From Candidatus Cybelea palsarum (GTDB lineage: Bacteria > Vulcanimicrobiota > Vulcanimicrobiia > Vulcanimicrobiales > Vulcanimicrobiaceae): DNA of 38,937 bases. The translations under genes were made by a program, and so were the position numbers. This document shows, in pieces, positions 9,242-17,949 of this stretch (positions are counted from its first letter, which is position 1; every line of letters begins with the position of its first letter). Under the pieces are notes generated by a model. The model saw nothing but the letters and a program-made list of their open reading frames with translations, was not told the DNA's origin and made no database searches. The stretch is taken from contig PMUK01000196.1 in NCBI GenBank assembly GCA_003166915.1, forward strand, positions 3,232-42,168, written 5' to 3'.

Positions 9242-10183
9242 ATGGTCAGAACGGGACGGGGCGGCTCGGCTGGTTTCGCGGGCTTGCAGCGCAGTCTTCT
9301 CCGCTGGTACCGCAGCCACGGCCGCGCCGCGCTGCCGTGGCGAACGGAGCGAAGCCCCTACCGAACCGTTGTAAGCGAGTTCATGCTGGCCCAAACGCAA
9401 GTCGACCGCGTCGTGCCGAAGTTCGAAGCGTTCGTTGAACGCTTTCCGGATTTCGCGGCGCTCTCGCGGGCCTCGCTCGCGGGGGTGCTGCGAGAATGGA
9501 AGGGGTTGGGGTATAACTCGCGCGCCGTGCGTTTACACGGCTTGGCTCGAGTGGTCGTGGCGAGCCATCGCGGGGCACTGCCCTCGGATCCGCGTTCCCT
9601 GCGATCCTTGCCGGGCATCGGGCCGTATACCGTCGCGGCGATTCGGGCCTTCGCATTTAATGAAGACGATGCGCCGGTGGATACCAACGTCCGGCGAATC
9701 GTCCACCGGCTGTTTTTCGGCATCGAGCACCCAAACGCAGCCAGCGCGCGGACGTTGGACGAACGCGCTCGAGCGCTTGTGCCGTCGGGGCGCGCGCACG
9801 ACTGGAGCTCGGCAATGATGGATCTCGGGGCCGCCGTCTGTACGGCGCGCGCGCCCAAGTGTCTGCTCTGCCCGCTGCGAGCCGATTGCAGGGCCGCGCC
9901 CATCGACGCGGCGAGCCTAGAATCCGCCCGAGTCGCCGGTGCGAAACGCGCTTCGCCGCAGAACGCGATACCGTTCGAGCAGAGCCGGCGCTACGCGCGC
10001 GGGCGAATCATCGACCGACTGCGCGAACTGCCTCCCGGCGAGCGCATTTCACTGCTCGATCTGCATTCCGCGGTGCCGGCCTTCTCCGCCCGGACGGTTG
10101 AGGATCTTCGAGAGCTCGTTTCGGCGCTCGAAAAAGACGGCCTGATCACGCACGACGGAGAGTGCGTCGCGCTAAGAGAATGA
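9242..10183 (+). CDS. mutY: A/G-specific adenine DNA glycosylase, MutY-like, no C-terminal 8-oxoG domain
   Basis: Removes adenine mispaired with 8-oxoguanine or guanine. The catalytic Glu46 lies in SEFMLAQTQV, the helix-hairpin-helix is LPGIGPYTVAAI, and the catalytic Asp147 is in VDTNVRRI. The 4Fe-4S cluster cysteines are Cys200, 207, 210 and 216 (C-x6-C-x2-C-x5-C). After the cluster, only about 97 residues follow, with no recognisable NUDIX-like domain. The tail instead looks like a small helical segment (GERISLLDLHSAVPAFSART). The 313-residue length is short against the usual 350 or more. The gene ends 6 nt before nth, so the two are cotranscribed. Confidence 0.88.
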   Translation: MVRTGRGGSAGFAGLQRSLLRWYRSHGRAALPWRTERSPYRTVVSEFMLAQTQVDRVVPKFEAFVERFPDFAALSRASLAGVLREWKGLGYNSRAVRLHGLARVVVASHRGALPSDPRSLRSLPGIGPYTVAAIRAFAFNEDDAPVDTNVRRIVHRLFFGIEHPNAASARTLDERARALVPSGRAHDWSSAMMDLGAAVCTARAPKCLLCPLRADCRAAPIDAASLESARVAGAKRASPQNAIPFEQSRRYARGRIIDRLRELPPGERISLLDLHSAVPAFSARTVEDLRELVSALEKDGLITHDGECVALRE

Positions 10184-10189
10184 TGCGGC

Positions 10190-10870
10190 GTGCCGCGCAT
10201 TCCGTTTCCGGCAAAGAAGGTACCGCGTAAGGTCGCACTCGAGGAGCTGGCGATTCTGGAGCAGACGTACCCGCATGCGGTCACGGCACTCGAATACCAC
10301 AGCGAGTTCGAGCTGCTCGTCGCCGTGATACTCTCGGCTCAATGCACCGATGCGCGCGTCAACATGACGACGCCCGCGCTCTTCGCGAAGTATCCGACCC
10401 CGGAGAAGCTGGCACGCGCCAAGCCGGCCGACGTTGAGAAGATCATAAAGTCGTGCGGATTCTTTCGCATGAAAACCAAGAACATCATCGCTTGCGCCCG
10501 CGATTTGGTCGAGAGGTTCGGCGGCCGCGTGCCGCACGAGCGCGAAGAGCTCGAATCGCTCGCAGGCGTCGGCCGAAAGACGGCGAGCGTCGTGATGGCG
10601 GCCGCCTTCAACGAAGCGGCGCTGGCGGTCGACACGCACGTCTTTCGCGTCTCGCATCGCTTGGGGCTCACGACCGGCACGACGCCGCGCAAAGTGGAAG
10701 AAGACGTGACCAAACTCGTGGCGCAAAACAAGTGGGGCGACGCGTCGCACTGGCTGATTCTCCACGGCCGTCAAATTTGCAAAGCGCCGACACCGCTCTG
10801 CGACCGCTGCCCCGTTGACCATCTCTGCCCTACTCCACGCATCATCAAGCGCCTCAAAACGGCGTCGTAG
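10190..10870 (+). CDS. nth: Endonuclease III (DNA glycosylase/AP lyase)
   Basis: Excises oxidised pyrimidines and cleaves at the abasic site. The family core LSAQCTDARVN is near residue 48. The helix-hairpin-helix LAGVGRKTASVV carries the catalytic Lys130, and Asp148 is in VDTHVFRV. The C-terminal 4Fe-4S motif C-x6-C-x2-C-x5-C uses Cys197, 204, 207 and 213. The 226-residue length is normal. The start is GTG at 10190, six bases after the mutY stop. The pair forms a compact oxidative-damage repair operon. It converges with the phosphoesterase remnant, leaving 23 nt between the genes. Confidence 0.96.
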   Translation: MPRIPFPAKKVPRKVALEELAILEQTYPHAVTALEYHSEFELLVAVILSAQCTDARVNMTTPALFAKYPTPEKLARAKPADVEKIIKSCGFFRMKTKNIIACARDLVERFGGRVPHEREELESLAGVGRKTASVVMAAAFNEAALAVDTHVFRVSHRLGLTTGTTPRKVEEDVTKLVAQNKWGDASHWLILHGRQICKAPTPLCDRCPVDHLCPTPRIIKRLKTAS

Positions 10871-10893
10871 CGCAGCCCTAGAACTCTAGCTCC

Positions 10894-11494
10894 CTAGTTG
10901 TCGTCGTCCGGACTTTCGTTGCCGGCCGGCTCCTTCAAAAAGTATTGGCGGCCGAGCGGAGCCGCAATCGGCGTGAAGGTACGCGGGCTGCGTTTAAAGT
11001 TGAAGCAGTCGGCGAAGTCGTCGGAGCGAACGTCGGTCGTGCCGAGCGATCCCAAATCGAAGGTCTTTTCGGCGAACTTCAAGATGCTGCCGAACTCGTG
11101 CTGACGATGCGAAACGTAGCCGCGCGGCGTGTACGCGGAGATCACGACCGTGGGAACGCTGTCGCTTTCGGTTGCGTACGCGTTATGCGTGTGCGAGAGA
11201 TCGTACGGTGCGGTCAAGGGCTCGGGGGTTAAGTTGATCGGCGTCCCAGCCGAGTTGGTGCCGTACGGCTGCGTATCGGCGCCCTTCAACCCGTGGAAAA
11301 GGTCGTCGGGCGTACGATTCTCCTGAATAATAATTACGACGTGGCTGATCTTGCCGTCCGTAAAAGCTCCCCGGCCGACCATCGCGTGAAGCGCCGGCGC
11401 CGCGGCCTCAAAGGCTCGCGAGCTCTGCGAAGGGGGGCGACGCGACGTTGCATCCCGCCGCTGCAACGAGAAGCGGTGCAAGCAAGAACCGCAC
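10894..11494 (-). pseudogene. Phosphoesterase-family (PF04185-like) lipoprotein, frameshifted and internally deleted
   Basis: The GTG at 11494, two bases after the acyl-CoA dehydrogenase stop and with an AGAGG ribosome site, starts a lipoprotein-like signal peptide (RFLLAPLLVAAAGC). That frame soon ends. The body continues in another frame, and the two join if one base is removed from the G6 run at 11432-11437. The body starts like a phospholipase C/acid phosphatase-type phosphoesterase (ISHVVIIIQENRTPDDLF) and ends like one (VISAYTPRGYVSHRQHEFGS to DDFADCFNF). The middle, which normally spans a couple of hundred residues and includes a WDDWGGWYDH-type metal site, is missing near 11165-11180. 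This is almost certainly non-functional as a phosphoesterase. Confidence 0.82.
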
Positions 11495-11496
11495 GA

Positions 11497-12660
11497 TTAT
11501 CCTCTTCCTACGAGCCCACGTGAAATCACAAGCCGCTGTATCTGCTGAGTGCCTTCGTAGATCTGCGTTATTTTAGCATCGCGCATCATGCGTTCGACCG
11601 GATAATCGGAGGAGTACCCGAAGCCGCCGAGCACCTGGACCGCGTCGGTGGTGACCGACATCGCAACGTCGCCGCATTTGAGTTTCGCCATCGCCGCCCA
11701 GAGCGTGACGTCGGGGCCTCCGGCGTCGCAACGGCGCGCGGCCTCGTAGAGCATCAGGCGTGCCGACTCCACTTCGGTCTTCATATCGGCGAGCATGAAA
11801 CCGACGCCCTGATGCTGGCCGATCGGCTTTCCGAAGGCGACGCGCTCCTTGGCATAGCCCGTCGCGTACTCGAGCGCGCCCGCGGCGATCCCCAGCGCCT
11901 GCGCCGCGATGCCGGGACGCGACTTGTCGAGCACCTTCATCGCGATCTTAAAACCTTCGCCTTCTTCGCCGAGGCGATTCGCCGCCGGCACTTCGCAATC
12001 GGAAAAGATGAGCTCGACCGTCGGCGATCCGCGAATGCCCATCTTTTTTTCGAGGTTGCCGACAGAGAAGCCCGGCGTTCCCTTCTCGACGACGAAGGCT
12101 GAGACACCGCGCGACCCGGCCTCGGGATTGGTAACCGCGAAGACGCAGACTATGTCGGCAACGCTGCCGTTGGTGATCCAAATTTTTTGACCGTCGAGCA
12201 CGTAGTTGTCGCCTTGTCTAACGGCTCGCGTTTTCATCGAGCCCAGCGCGTCCGAGCCGCTGGAGACTTCGGTCAGCGCATACGCGACGAGATGTTCGCC
12301 CGAAGCGATCTTCGGAAGAAAGCGCCGCTTCTGTTCCTCGTTGCCGCCGATCATGATCGGGAGCATGCCCAGCTCTTGTACGGCGACGATGAGCGCGCTC
12401 GACGCGCAGGCCTTTGCGATCTCTTCGACCACCTTCACGTACGTTTGAAAGGTGCCCCCGAGGCCGCCATACTCTGACGGAATGGGAATGCCAAGCAGGT
12501 CGTTCTGCGCGAAGAGTTCTTTGACGTCCCAGGGGAACTCGCCGGTAGCATCGATCTCGGCGGCGCGCGGAGCGATCTTTTCAGCGACCAGCTCGCGCAC
12601 CATCTCCAGAATCATCGTCTCTTCGTCGTTGCTTGCAATTTCGGTTGGTGCCGTTGTCAT
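11497..12660 (-). CDS. Acyl-CoA dehydrogenase
   Basis: An FAD enzyme that introduces the trans-2 double bond in acyl-CoAs. Signature 1 is YALTEVSSGSDALG. Signature 2 is the C-terminal stretch beginning QVLGGFGYSSDYPVERMMRD. The catalytic Glu sits in IYEGTQQIQRL, the position used by short- and medium-chain enzymes, so a short or medium straight-chain substrate is likely. With ATG at 12660 the protein has 387 residues, the usual size; a GTG six codons upstream (12678) is an alternative start. It is divergent from the CoA-transferase genes across about 54 nt. That suggests a shared acyl-CoA/ketone-body catabolic locus. Confidence 0.95.
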   Translation of the reverse strand: MTTAPTEIASNDEETMILEMVRELVAEKIAPRAAEIDATGEFPWDVKELFAQNDLLGIPIPSEYGGLGGTFQTYVKVVEEIAKACASSALIVAVQELGMLPIMIGGNEEQKRRFLPKIASGEHLVAYALTEVSSGSDALGSMKTRAVRQGDNYVLDGQKIWITNGSVADIVCVFAVTNPEAGSRGVSAFVVEKGTPGFSVGNLEKKMGIRGSPTVELIFSDCEVPAANRLGEEGEGFKIAMKVLDKSRPGIAAQALGIAAGALEYATGYAKERVAFGKPIGQHQGVGFMLADMKTEVESARLMLYEAARRCDAGGPDVTLWAAMAKLKCGDVAMSVTTDAVQVLGGFGYSSDYPVERMMRDAKITQIYEGTQQIQRLVISRGLVGRG

Positions 12661-12714
12661 AGTCACCGTATCTTCCACGAAGGCAGGGCCCGTTCCGTCG
12701 GCGCATTAGGCGGC

Positions 12715-13467
12715 ATGGAGAAGGTCTATGCGTCCTGCCCCGAGGCGGTGGCCGACATTCCCAGCGGCAGCTCCATCGCGGTGGGCGGGTTTGGCCTCAA
12801 CGGGATTCCGCACAATCTCATCGAGGCATTGCTCGAACAAGGAGCATCCGGTCTCGTGACCGTCTCGAACAACTGCGGCGTCGACGGCTGGGGACTCGGG
12901 GTCCTGCTGGACAACCGCCGGATTGCGCGCACGACCGGATCGTACGTTGGTGAAAATCGCGAGTTCGAACGCCAATACCTCAGCGGCGAACTCGAAGTCG
13001 AGCTCGTGCCCCAGGGGACCTTGGCCGAACGTCTGCGTGCCGGCGGCTGCGGCATTCCGGCCTTTTACACGCCAGCTGGGGACGGCACGCTCGTTGCCGA
13101 CGGTGGCTTGCCCTGGCGCTATTGCGCCGACGGCAGCGTAGCGGTCGCTTCGCCAAAGAAAGAGACGCGCGTCTTTAACGGACGCGAGTACGTGATGGAA
13201 ACCGGAATCGTCTGCGAGTACGCACTGGTTCGTGCGTCCGCCGGCGATCGTTCGGGTAATCTCGTCTTTCACAAGGCGACGCGTAACTTCAACCCGCTGT
13301 GCGCGATGGCGGGGAAAATCACGATCGCTGAAGTAGAGGAGCTCGTCGAGCCGGGGGCGATCGATCCGGAGAACGTGCATCTTCCCGGCGTGTTCGTGCA
13401 GCGCATCGTACACGTCGGTCCGCAAGGCAAGCGCATCGAACGCGTCACGACACGGAAGCGTCCTTAG
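12715..13467 (+). CDS. 3-oxoacid CoA-transferase, subunit A
   Basis: The alpha subunit of a family I CoA-transferase (ScoA/AtoD type), moving CoA between succinyl- or acetyl-CoA and an oxoacid such as acetoacetate. Features seen are the glycine-rich [17 protein letters not shown] near residue 23, the [11 protein letters not shown] segment, and [17 protein letters not shown]. The 250-residue length is slightly long for the family (about 220-235). The B subunit gene follows after a single base. Whether the donor is succinyl-CoA or acetyl-CoA is not decidable from sequence reading alone. Confidence 0.93.
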   Translation: MEKVYASCPEAVADIPSGSSIAVGGFGLNGIPHNLIEALLEQGASGLVTVSNNCGVDGWGLGVLLDNRRIARTTGSYVGENREFERQYLSGELEVELVPQGTLAERLRAGGCGIPAFYTPAGDGTLVADGGLPWRYCADGSVAVASPKKETRVFNGREYVMETGIVCEYALVRASAGDRSGNLVFHKATRNFNPLCAMAGKITIAEVEELVEPGAIDPENVHLPGVFVQRIVHVGPQGKRIERVTTRKRP

Positions 13468-13468
13468 T

Positions 13469-14134
13469 ATGGCATTAACGCGAACGCAACTCGCCGCCCG
13501 CGTCGCGCAGGAGCTGCGCGACGGACAGTACGTCAATCTGGGCATCGGGCTACCGACGCTGGTGCCAAACTACGTGCCGCCGGACGTCACCGTGACGTTG
13601 CAGAGCGAGAACGGCATACTGGGAATGGGCCCCTACCCGTTTGAAGGCGAAGAAGACGCCGATTTGATCAATGCCGGCAAAGAGACGGTGACGGTGCTTG
13701 CGGGTGCATCGTTCTTCGATTCGGCGCTTTCGTTCGGTATGATTCGAGGCGGACACATCGATCTGGCCGTCCTCGGTGCGATGCAAGTCTCAGAGTGCGG
13801 TGATCTCGCAAACTGGATGATTCCCGGCAAGATGGTCAAAGGCATGGGCGGCGCGATGGATCTCGTTCACGGTGCAAAGCGCGTAATCGTGATGATGGAA
13901 CACGTTGCCAAAGGCAACGTTCACAAGATCGTTCGTACCTGTTCGCTGCCGCTCACCGGCAGACGCGTCGTCAACCGGATCATTACCGACCTCGGAATGA
14001 TAGATGTCGGCGCTAGCGGATTGATTCTGCGTGAACTGGCTCCCGGCGTCAGCGTCGACGAGATCCAAGCAGCGACGGAACCGCAGTTGGAAGTTCCGGT
14101 CCAGCCGATGATCATGGCGATCCCGCCCGACTAA
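13469..14134 (+). CDS. 3-oxoacid CoA-transferase, subunit B
   Basis: The beta subunit carries the catalytic glutamate that forms the enzyme-CoA thioester, seen in the [10 protein letters not shown] motif at about residues 50-59. Other family segments are [14 protein letters not shown] and [18 protein letters not shown]. The 221-residue length is standard. The ATG lies one base after the subunit A stop, so the two subunits are translationally coupled. Its 3' end converges with the ABC exporter gene, with only 9 nt between stops and no clear terminator. Confidence 0.95.
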   Translation: MALTRTQLAARVAQELRDGQYVNLGIGLPTLVPNYVPPDVTVTLQSENGILGMGPYPFEGEEDADLINAGKETVTVLAGASFFDSALSFGMIRGGHIDLAVLGAMQVSECGDLANWMIPGKMVKGMGGAMDLVHGAKRVIVMMEHVAKGNVHKIVRTCSLPLTGRRVVNRIITDLGMIDVGASGLILRELAPGVSVDEIQAATEPQLEVPVQPMIMAIPPD

Positions 14135-14143
14135 TAAATAAAA

Positions 14144-15946
14144 CTACGCCGATAATCCGGCGAACTGGGTGCGATAGAGTCGAGAATAAAGCCCGCCGCG
14201 CGCAAGCAACGTTGCGTGGCGGCCGGACTCTACGATTCGGCCACGGTCCACCACGAAGATGACGTCGGCGGTCAAGACCGTGGAAAGCCGGTGTGCGATG
14301 ACGAGGCTCGTGCGGCCTCGCATGACGACATCGAGCGCCTTTTGGATCGCTGCTTCGTTCTCGTAGTCCAACGAGCTGGTCGCTTCGTCTAGAATCAGAA
14401 TCCGCGGATCCTTGAGCAGGACGCGCGCGATCGCCAAGCGCTGGCGCTCCCCGCCTGATAGCTTGTGACCGCGTTCGCCGACGACGGTCTGGTAGCCATC
14501 CGGCAATGCGGCGATGAAGTCGGCGATGTTCGCGGCACGCACGGAAGCATCGAGCTCGGCATCGGTCGCATCGGGCTTGCCGTATCGAAGATTGTTTGCG
14601 ATCGTGTCGTGGAAGAGATACGTCTCCTGCGTGACGATTCCGATGTCGCGCCGCAGCGAGTCGAGCGTCACGCCGCGCAGATCGTGCCCGTCGATCAGCA
14701 CGCGGCCGCTCTGGGGATCGTAGAAGCGCGGCACGAGCTGGGTGATCGTCGTCTTACCGGCGCCGGACGGCCCAACGAACGCCGCGACTTCTCCCGGCCG
14801 CACGTGGAAGGAGACATCGTCGAGCACCTCGCGTGTCTCGTCGTAAGAAAACACCACGTTCTCGAAGGCGATTTCGCCGGTAACCTCGGGCATTGCGATC
14901 GCTCCCGGCGGATCGTACTCCTCGGTTGTCATGTCCAGATATTCGAAGATGCGCTCGAAGACCGCGAGCGCGCTGACGATTTGTATTTGAATCCCCGCAA
15001 GAGCGGCGGCGGGACCATAAAGCCGGCCTTGAATAAACGAGACGAACGCCACAATCACGCCGACCTGCAGCCCCGCCGCGACCGCGAGCCAGCCGCCACC
15101 GAACCAGACCAGTGCCGGCCCAACCACGACCATTGCGGTAACGGACGCTATGAACCACCGGCCGACCATCGCAAGGTCGATCTCGAGCTGCATCAGCCGC
15201 GTCCCGACGGTATAAAAGCGAGCGCGCTCGAACGCTTCGCGTGCGAACGATTTGATCAGCGTAATGCCCGAGATGGAGAGCGTCTCCTGAGTGATGGATT
15301 CGATCTCGTCGCGCTTCTCGCGTGTTTTCTTGCGGATCGCATACATCCGTCGCCCAACCGGCCCCAGCGGGAGGATCATCAGCGGAACGATGATGACCGA
15401 GATCAGGGCCAGCCGCCAGTTCCAGACGAACATCGCGACGAGCGTCGTTGCGATCGTCACGACGTTCGTCACGATCGTAGTCAGCGTTCCAGTCACAACG
15501 TTGTCGACGTTGTCGACGTCGTTGCTGACGCGGTTCATGATTTCGCCGGTCTTCGTGCCGGTAAAGAAGTGGATCGGCATGCGGTGTAGATGTGCGACGA
15601 GGCTCGTGCGTATGTCGCGCATGATGCCTTCGCCGACGACCGAGTTCAGATAGCCCTGCAGGACGCCAATCCCGGCCCCGATCAGCGCGGAAGCGAGGAT
15701 GATCGCGACATCGATCGCCAGCTCGGTGAGGTTGCGGTGCGGAATCGCCGCATCGATGATGTGTGCGATGATGAAGCCGGGTACGAGGCCAAGCGCCGAA
15801 ACCGCGACGATGCAGGCGAGTACCATGGCTTGCTGACGCCAATAGGGAGCGAAGAGCGCGCCCATTCGCTTCCAATTGACGCGCCGCTTCACTTTGGGTG
15901 TCTCGGGCTGATAGATGTTCGACCACATCAGCCCGTGGCCGGCCAT
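14144..15946 (-). CDS. ABC exporter, fused membrane and ATPase domains (MsbA/MdlB-like)
   Basis: A half-size exporter of about 600 residues that would work as a dimer. Six hydrophobic helices span roughly residues 30-320. The ATPase domain then has Walker A GPSGAGKTT, signature LSGGERQRLAIAR, Walker B ILILDEATSSLD and the switch histidine in IAHRLSTV. I chose the ATG at 15946; a TTG just before it (15949) is an alternative. The upstream VOC gene ends 6 nt before, so they are cotranscribed. The substrate is unknown; relatives export lipids, peptides or drugs. Confidence 0.93.
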   Translation of the reverse strand: MAGHGLMWSNIYQPETPKVKRRVNWKRMGALFAPYWRQQAMVLACIVAVSALGLVPGFIIAHIIDAAIPHRNLTELAIDVAIILASALIGAGIGVLQGYLNSVVGEGIMRDIRTSLVAHLHRMPIHFFTGTKTGEIMNRVSNDVDNVDNVVTGTLTTIVTNVVTIATTLVAMFVWNWRLALISVIIVPLMILPLGPVGRRMYAIRKKTREKRDEIESITQETLSISGITLIKSFAREAFERARFYTVGTRLMQLEIDLAMVGRWFIASVTAMVVVGPALVWFGGGWLAVAAGLQVGVIVAFVSFIQGRLYGPAAALAGIQIQIVSALAVFERIFEYLDMTTEEYDPPGAIAMPEVTGEIAFENVVFSYDETREVLDDVSFHVRPGEVAAFVGPSGAGKTTITQLVPRFYDPQSGRVLIDGHDLRGVTLDSLRRDIGIVTQETYLFHDTIANNLRYGKPDATDAELDASVRAANIADFIAALPDGYQTVVGERGHKLSGGERQRLAIARVLLKDPRILILDEATSSLDYENEAAIQKALDVVMRGRTSLVIAHRLSTVLTADVIFVVDRGRIVESGRHATLLARGGLYSRLYRTQFAGLSA

Positions 15947-15952
15947 CAAGGG

Positions 15953-16321
15953 CTAATGTGGGACCGTGACCTGGTGGAGGGAGACTTTGTTGCCCTCAGG
16001 ATCGTCGAACGACGCAATCTTACAGACCGGCGTCGCGTAAGGGTCGTCGATTTGCACGCCTTTGCCGCGCAGATCCGCGACCGTCTTATCGATATCGTCC
16101 ACTTCGAACACGACGCCCGATGCGCTTCCCGGATCGCGCTCGATCCACTCGTGCGTCATTACGCTGAAATAGCCGCCGCCGACGTTGGCTTCGTTATACT
16201 TTTCGACGCCCTCCTCGACGTAGGGCCCGCTGAACTTTAGTCCTAGCGTATCTTCGTACCATTTGCGCAGCTTGGCGACGTCGGCCGCCGGATACGCAGT
16301 AAATGCAATCTCTTTAATCAT
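15953..16321 (-). CDS. VOC (glyoxalase/bleomycin-resistance) superfamily protein
   Basis: A single 122-residue VOC domain with the two beta-alpha-beta-beta-beta halves: a first half with VAKLRKWYEDTLGLKF and a second half with GVVFEVDDIDKTVADLRGKG, ending in the typical FDDPEGNKVSLHQV. The metal-binding His/Glu set of glyoxalase I is not complete: the first-strand His position reads as Ala in EIAFTAY. A true glyoxalase I is therefore unlikely, and the substrate is unknown. It lies between dnaJ (56 nt upstream) and the ABC exporter (6 nt downstream) and probably belongs to the same minus-strand transcript. Confidence 0.82.
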   Translation of the reverse strand: MIKEIAFTAYPAADVAKLRKWYEDTLGLKFSGPYVEEGVEKYNEANVGGGYFSVMTHEWIERDPGSASGVVFEVDDIDKTVADLRGKGVQIDDPYATPVCKIASFDDPEGNKVSLHQVTVPH

Positions 16322-16377
16322 GTGCCCCTAAACCGTCCGCCGTCGCCCGGGGTTGCCGCCGAACCGTGCCGTATGCC

Positions 16378-17397
16378 CTAAGAAGAGCTGCTGCCGTTCC
16401 TCAGCGCCGCGAGCTCTTTAAAGAGCTTTTTTTCTTTATCGCTCAAATTCTGCGGGAGCTGCCCGATCAATCGCACGTATTGGTCGCCGCTGCCTTTGCT
16501 TTTTACCTTTGGAATTCCACGTCCGGCAAGGCGCAGGAGTCGATTGTTTTGCGTGCCGGCGGGAATCGTCATCGCGACCTGCCCGCTGAGCGTGGGAACG
16601 TTGACGTCGCCGCCGAGCAGCAGATCGTAGATGCTCACGGGAAGATCGACGTAAAGATCGTCGCCTCTACGTTTGTAGGTTGGATCGTCCTGAAGCTGCA
16701 CGATGAGGTAGAGGTCGCCGTTTGGTCCGCCGTTGATGCCGGCGCCGCCTTGTGCGGCCAGACGAATGCGCTGCCCATTGCCGATCCCGCGCGGAATCGA
16801 AACGTCGAACCGCTTGTTGAGCAGAACACGCCCGGTGCCATGACATTGGGGACAAAGGTGTCCGTTTTCGGTGCCGCTGCCCTGACAACGCGGGCAGATG
16901 TCCTCGATTTGCAGCGAAACCGCTTTCGTTCCACCTTCGTACACGTCGCGAAGGGTCAGCTCGATCGTGGTCTCCAAGTCTTGACCGCGTCGCGCTCGGC
17001 CGGGGCCGCGCGGAGCCTGGGCGGCTTGGCGACGCCCGATCCCCGAGAAGAACGTTTCGAAGAAGTCGGAGAATCCGCTCGGGGCGCCCTCGCCGTCGAG
17101 ATCGAACTCGAACTCCTCGCCGTTGACGTTGGTGCGATAGCGGCGTTGCTGCTCAGCCTGTTGTGCGGCTTGCTGCCAGTTCGGCCCGAGAACGTCGTAC
17201 TTCTTGCGCTTTTCCGGGTCGCCCAAGACTTCGTACGCCTCGGCGATCTCCTTGAACTTCTCTTCGGCCTCTTTAGGGTTCTTGAGATTTGCGTCAGGGT
17301 GCCATTTTCGCGCGAGCTTCCGATAGGCGGACTTGATATCTTTCTCGGCCGCATTCTTGGGCACGCCCAAGACCGAGTAGTAGTCCTTGAAATTCAT
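16378..17397 (-). CDS. dnaJ: DnaJ-family co-chaperone with half-size zinc finger
   Basis: Stimulates DnaK ATPase and delivers substrates. The J domain at residues 4-70 has the HPD motif (His33-Asp35). A Gly/Phe-containing linker with [10 protein letters not shown] follows. Next comes a cysteine segment with only two CxxCxGxG-type motifs (CPRCQGSG and CPQCHGTG), against four in classical DnaJ, so only one zinc site is possible. The beta-sandwich C-terminal domains complete 339 residues. The ATG overlaps the grpE stop (ATGA). It is intermediate between DnaJ and the zinc-less CbpA, but the dnaK-grpE-dnaJ context makes it the main partner. Confidence 0.93.
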   Translation of the reverse strand: MNFKDYYSVLGVPKNAAEKDIKSAYRKLARKWHPDANLKNPKEAEEKFKEIAEAYEVLGDPEKRKKYDVLGPNWQQAAQQAEQQRRYRTNVNGEEFEFDLDGEGAPSGFSDFFETFFSGIGRRQAAQAPRGPGRARRGQDLETTIELTLRDVYEGGTKAVSLQIEDICPRCQGSGTENGHLCPQCHGTGRVLLNKRFDVSIPRGIGNGQRIRLAAQGGAGINGGPNGDLYLIVQLQDDPTYKRRGDDLYVDLPVSIYDLLLGGDVNVPTLSGQVAMTIPAGTQNNRLLRLAGRGIPKVKSKGSGDQYVRLIGQLPQNLSDKEKKLFKELAALRNGSSSS

Positions 17398-17927
17398 TCG
17401 TCGGAAGTTTTGGCGACGATCACCTTCGCGGGACGCAGCAACTCGTCGCCCAGGGTGTAGCCCTTCTCCGCGACGGCGACGACGGTATCGTCGGCCTCGC
17501 CGCTAGAAGCCGAGGTGCCGATGGCCTCAGCGACGCGCGGGTCGAACGGCTTGCCCTTTACCACAACGGCTTTTACGCCTTCTCCCGCGAGCAGCGCCTC
17601 GAAGCCGCGCAGAGTCTGTTCGATTCCGCCGCGCAACGTCTCGCCGTCGGCATTGGATTGCAGCGCGCGCTCGAGATTATCGAGCACCGGAAGAAAGCGT
17701 TCGAGCAGCATGCGCCGGCGCGAGGAAACGAGCGAATCGAAGTCGCGCTGCATGCGTTTCTTGTAATTGTCGAAGTCGGCCACGGCCAACAAGAACTTGG
17801 CGTAGTTCTCGTCGGCGCGAGCGTTGGCCGCAGCGACCTCCTCTTCGAGAGGCGGCTGCTGCGGTGCTTGCTCGTCGATCGTGGCCTCTCCGGCCTCGGT
17901 CTTTAGGACTGAGGGATCGTCAAACAT
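17394..17927 (-). CDS. grpE: Nucleotide exchange factor GrpE
   Basis: Releases ADP from DnaK. I use the ATG at 17927 (MFDDPSVL), 22 nt after the dnaK stop, giving 177 residues. Longer frames run back into dnaK and read Arg/Ser-rich nonsense. An acidic, Gln/Pro-rich N-terminus leads into a long helix ([20 protein letters not shown]). The conserved [11 protein letters not shown] and the [14 protein letters not shown] stretch follow. The beta-domain ends with [18 protein letters not shown], the family C-terminal signature. The stop overlaps the dnaJ start by 4 nt. Confidence 0.96.
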   Translation of the reverse strand: MFDDPSVLKTEAGEATIDEQAPQQPPLEEEVAAANARADENYAKFLLAVADFDNYKKRMQRDFDSLVSSRRRMLLERFLPVLDNLERALQSNADGETLRGGIEQTLRGFEALLAGEGVKAVVVKGKPFDPRVAEAIGTSASSGEADDTVVAVAEKGYTLGDELLRPAKVIVAKTSDE

Positions 17928-17949
17928 GGGTTCATTCAACGATGCGACC

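Noticed and set aside
14465-15589. A 374-codon open frame opposite the ABC exporter.
   Set aside because: The opposite strand encodes a complete exporter with all ATPase motifs; this frame reads repetitive Arg/Asp/His sequence typical of an antisense shadow.
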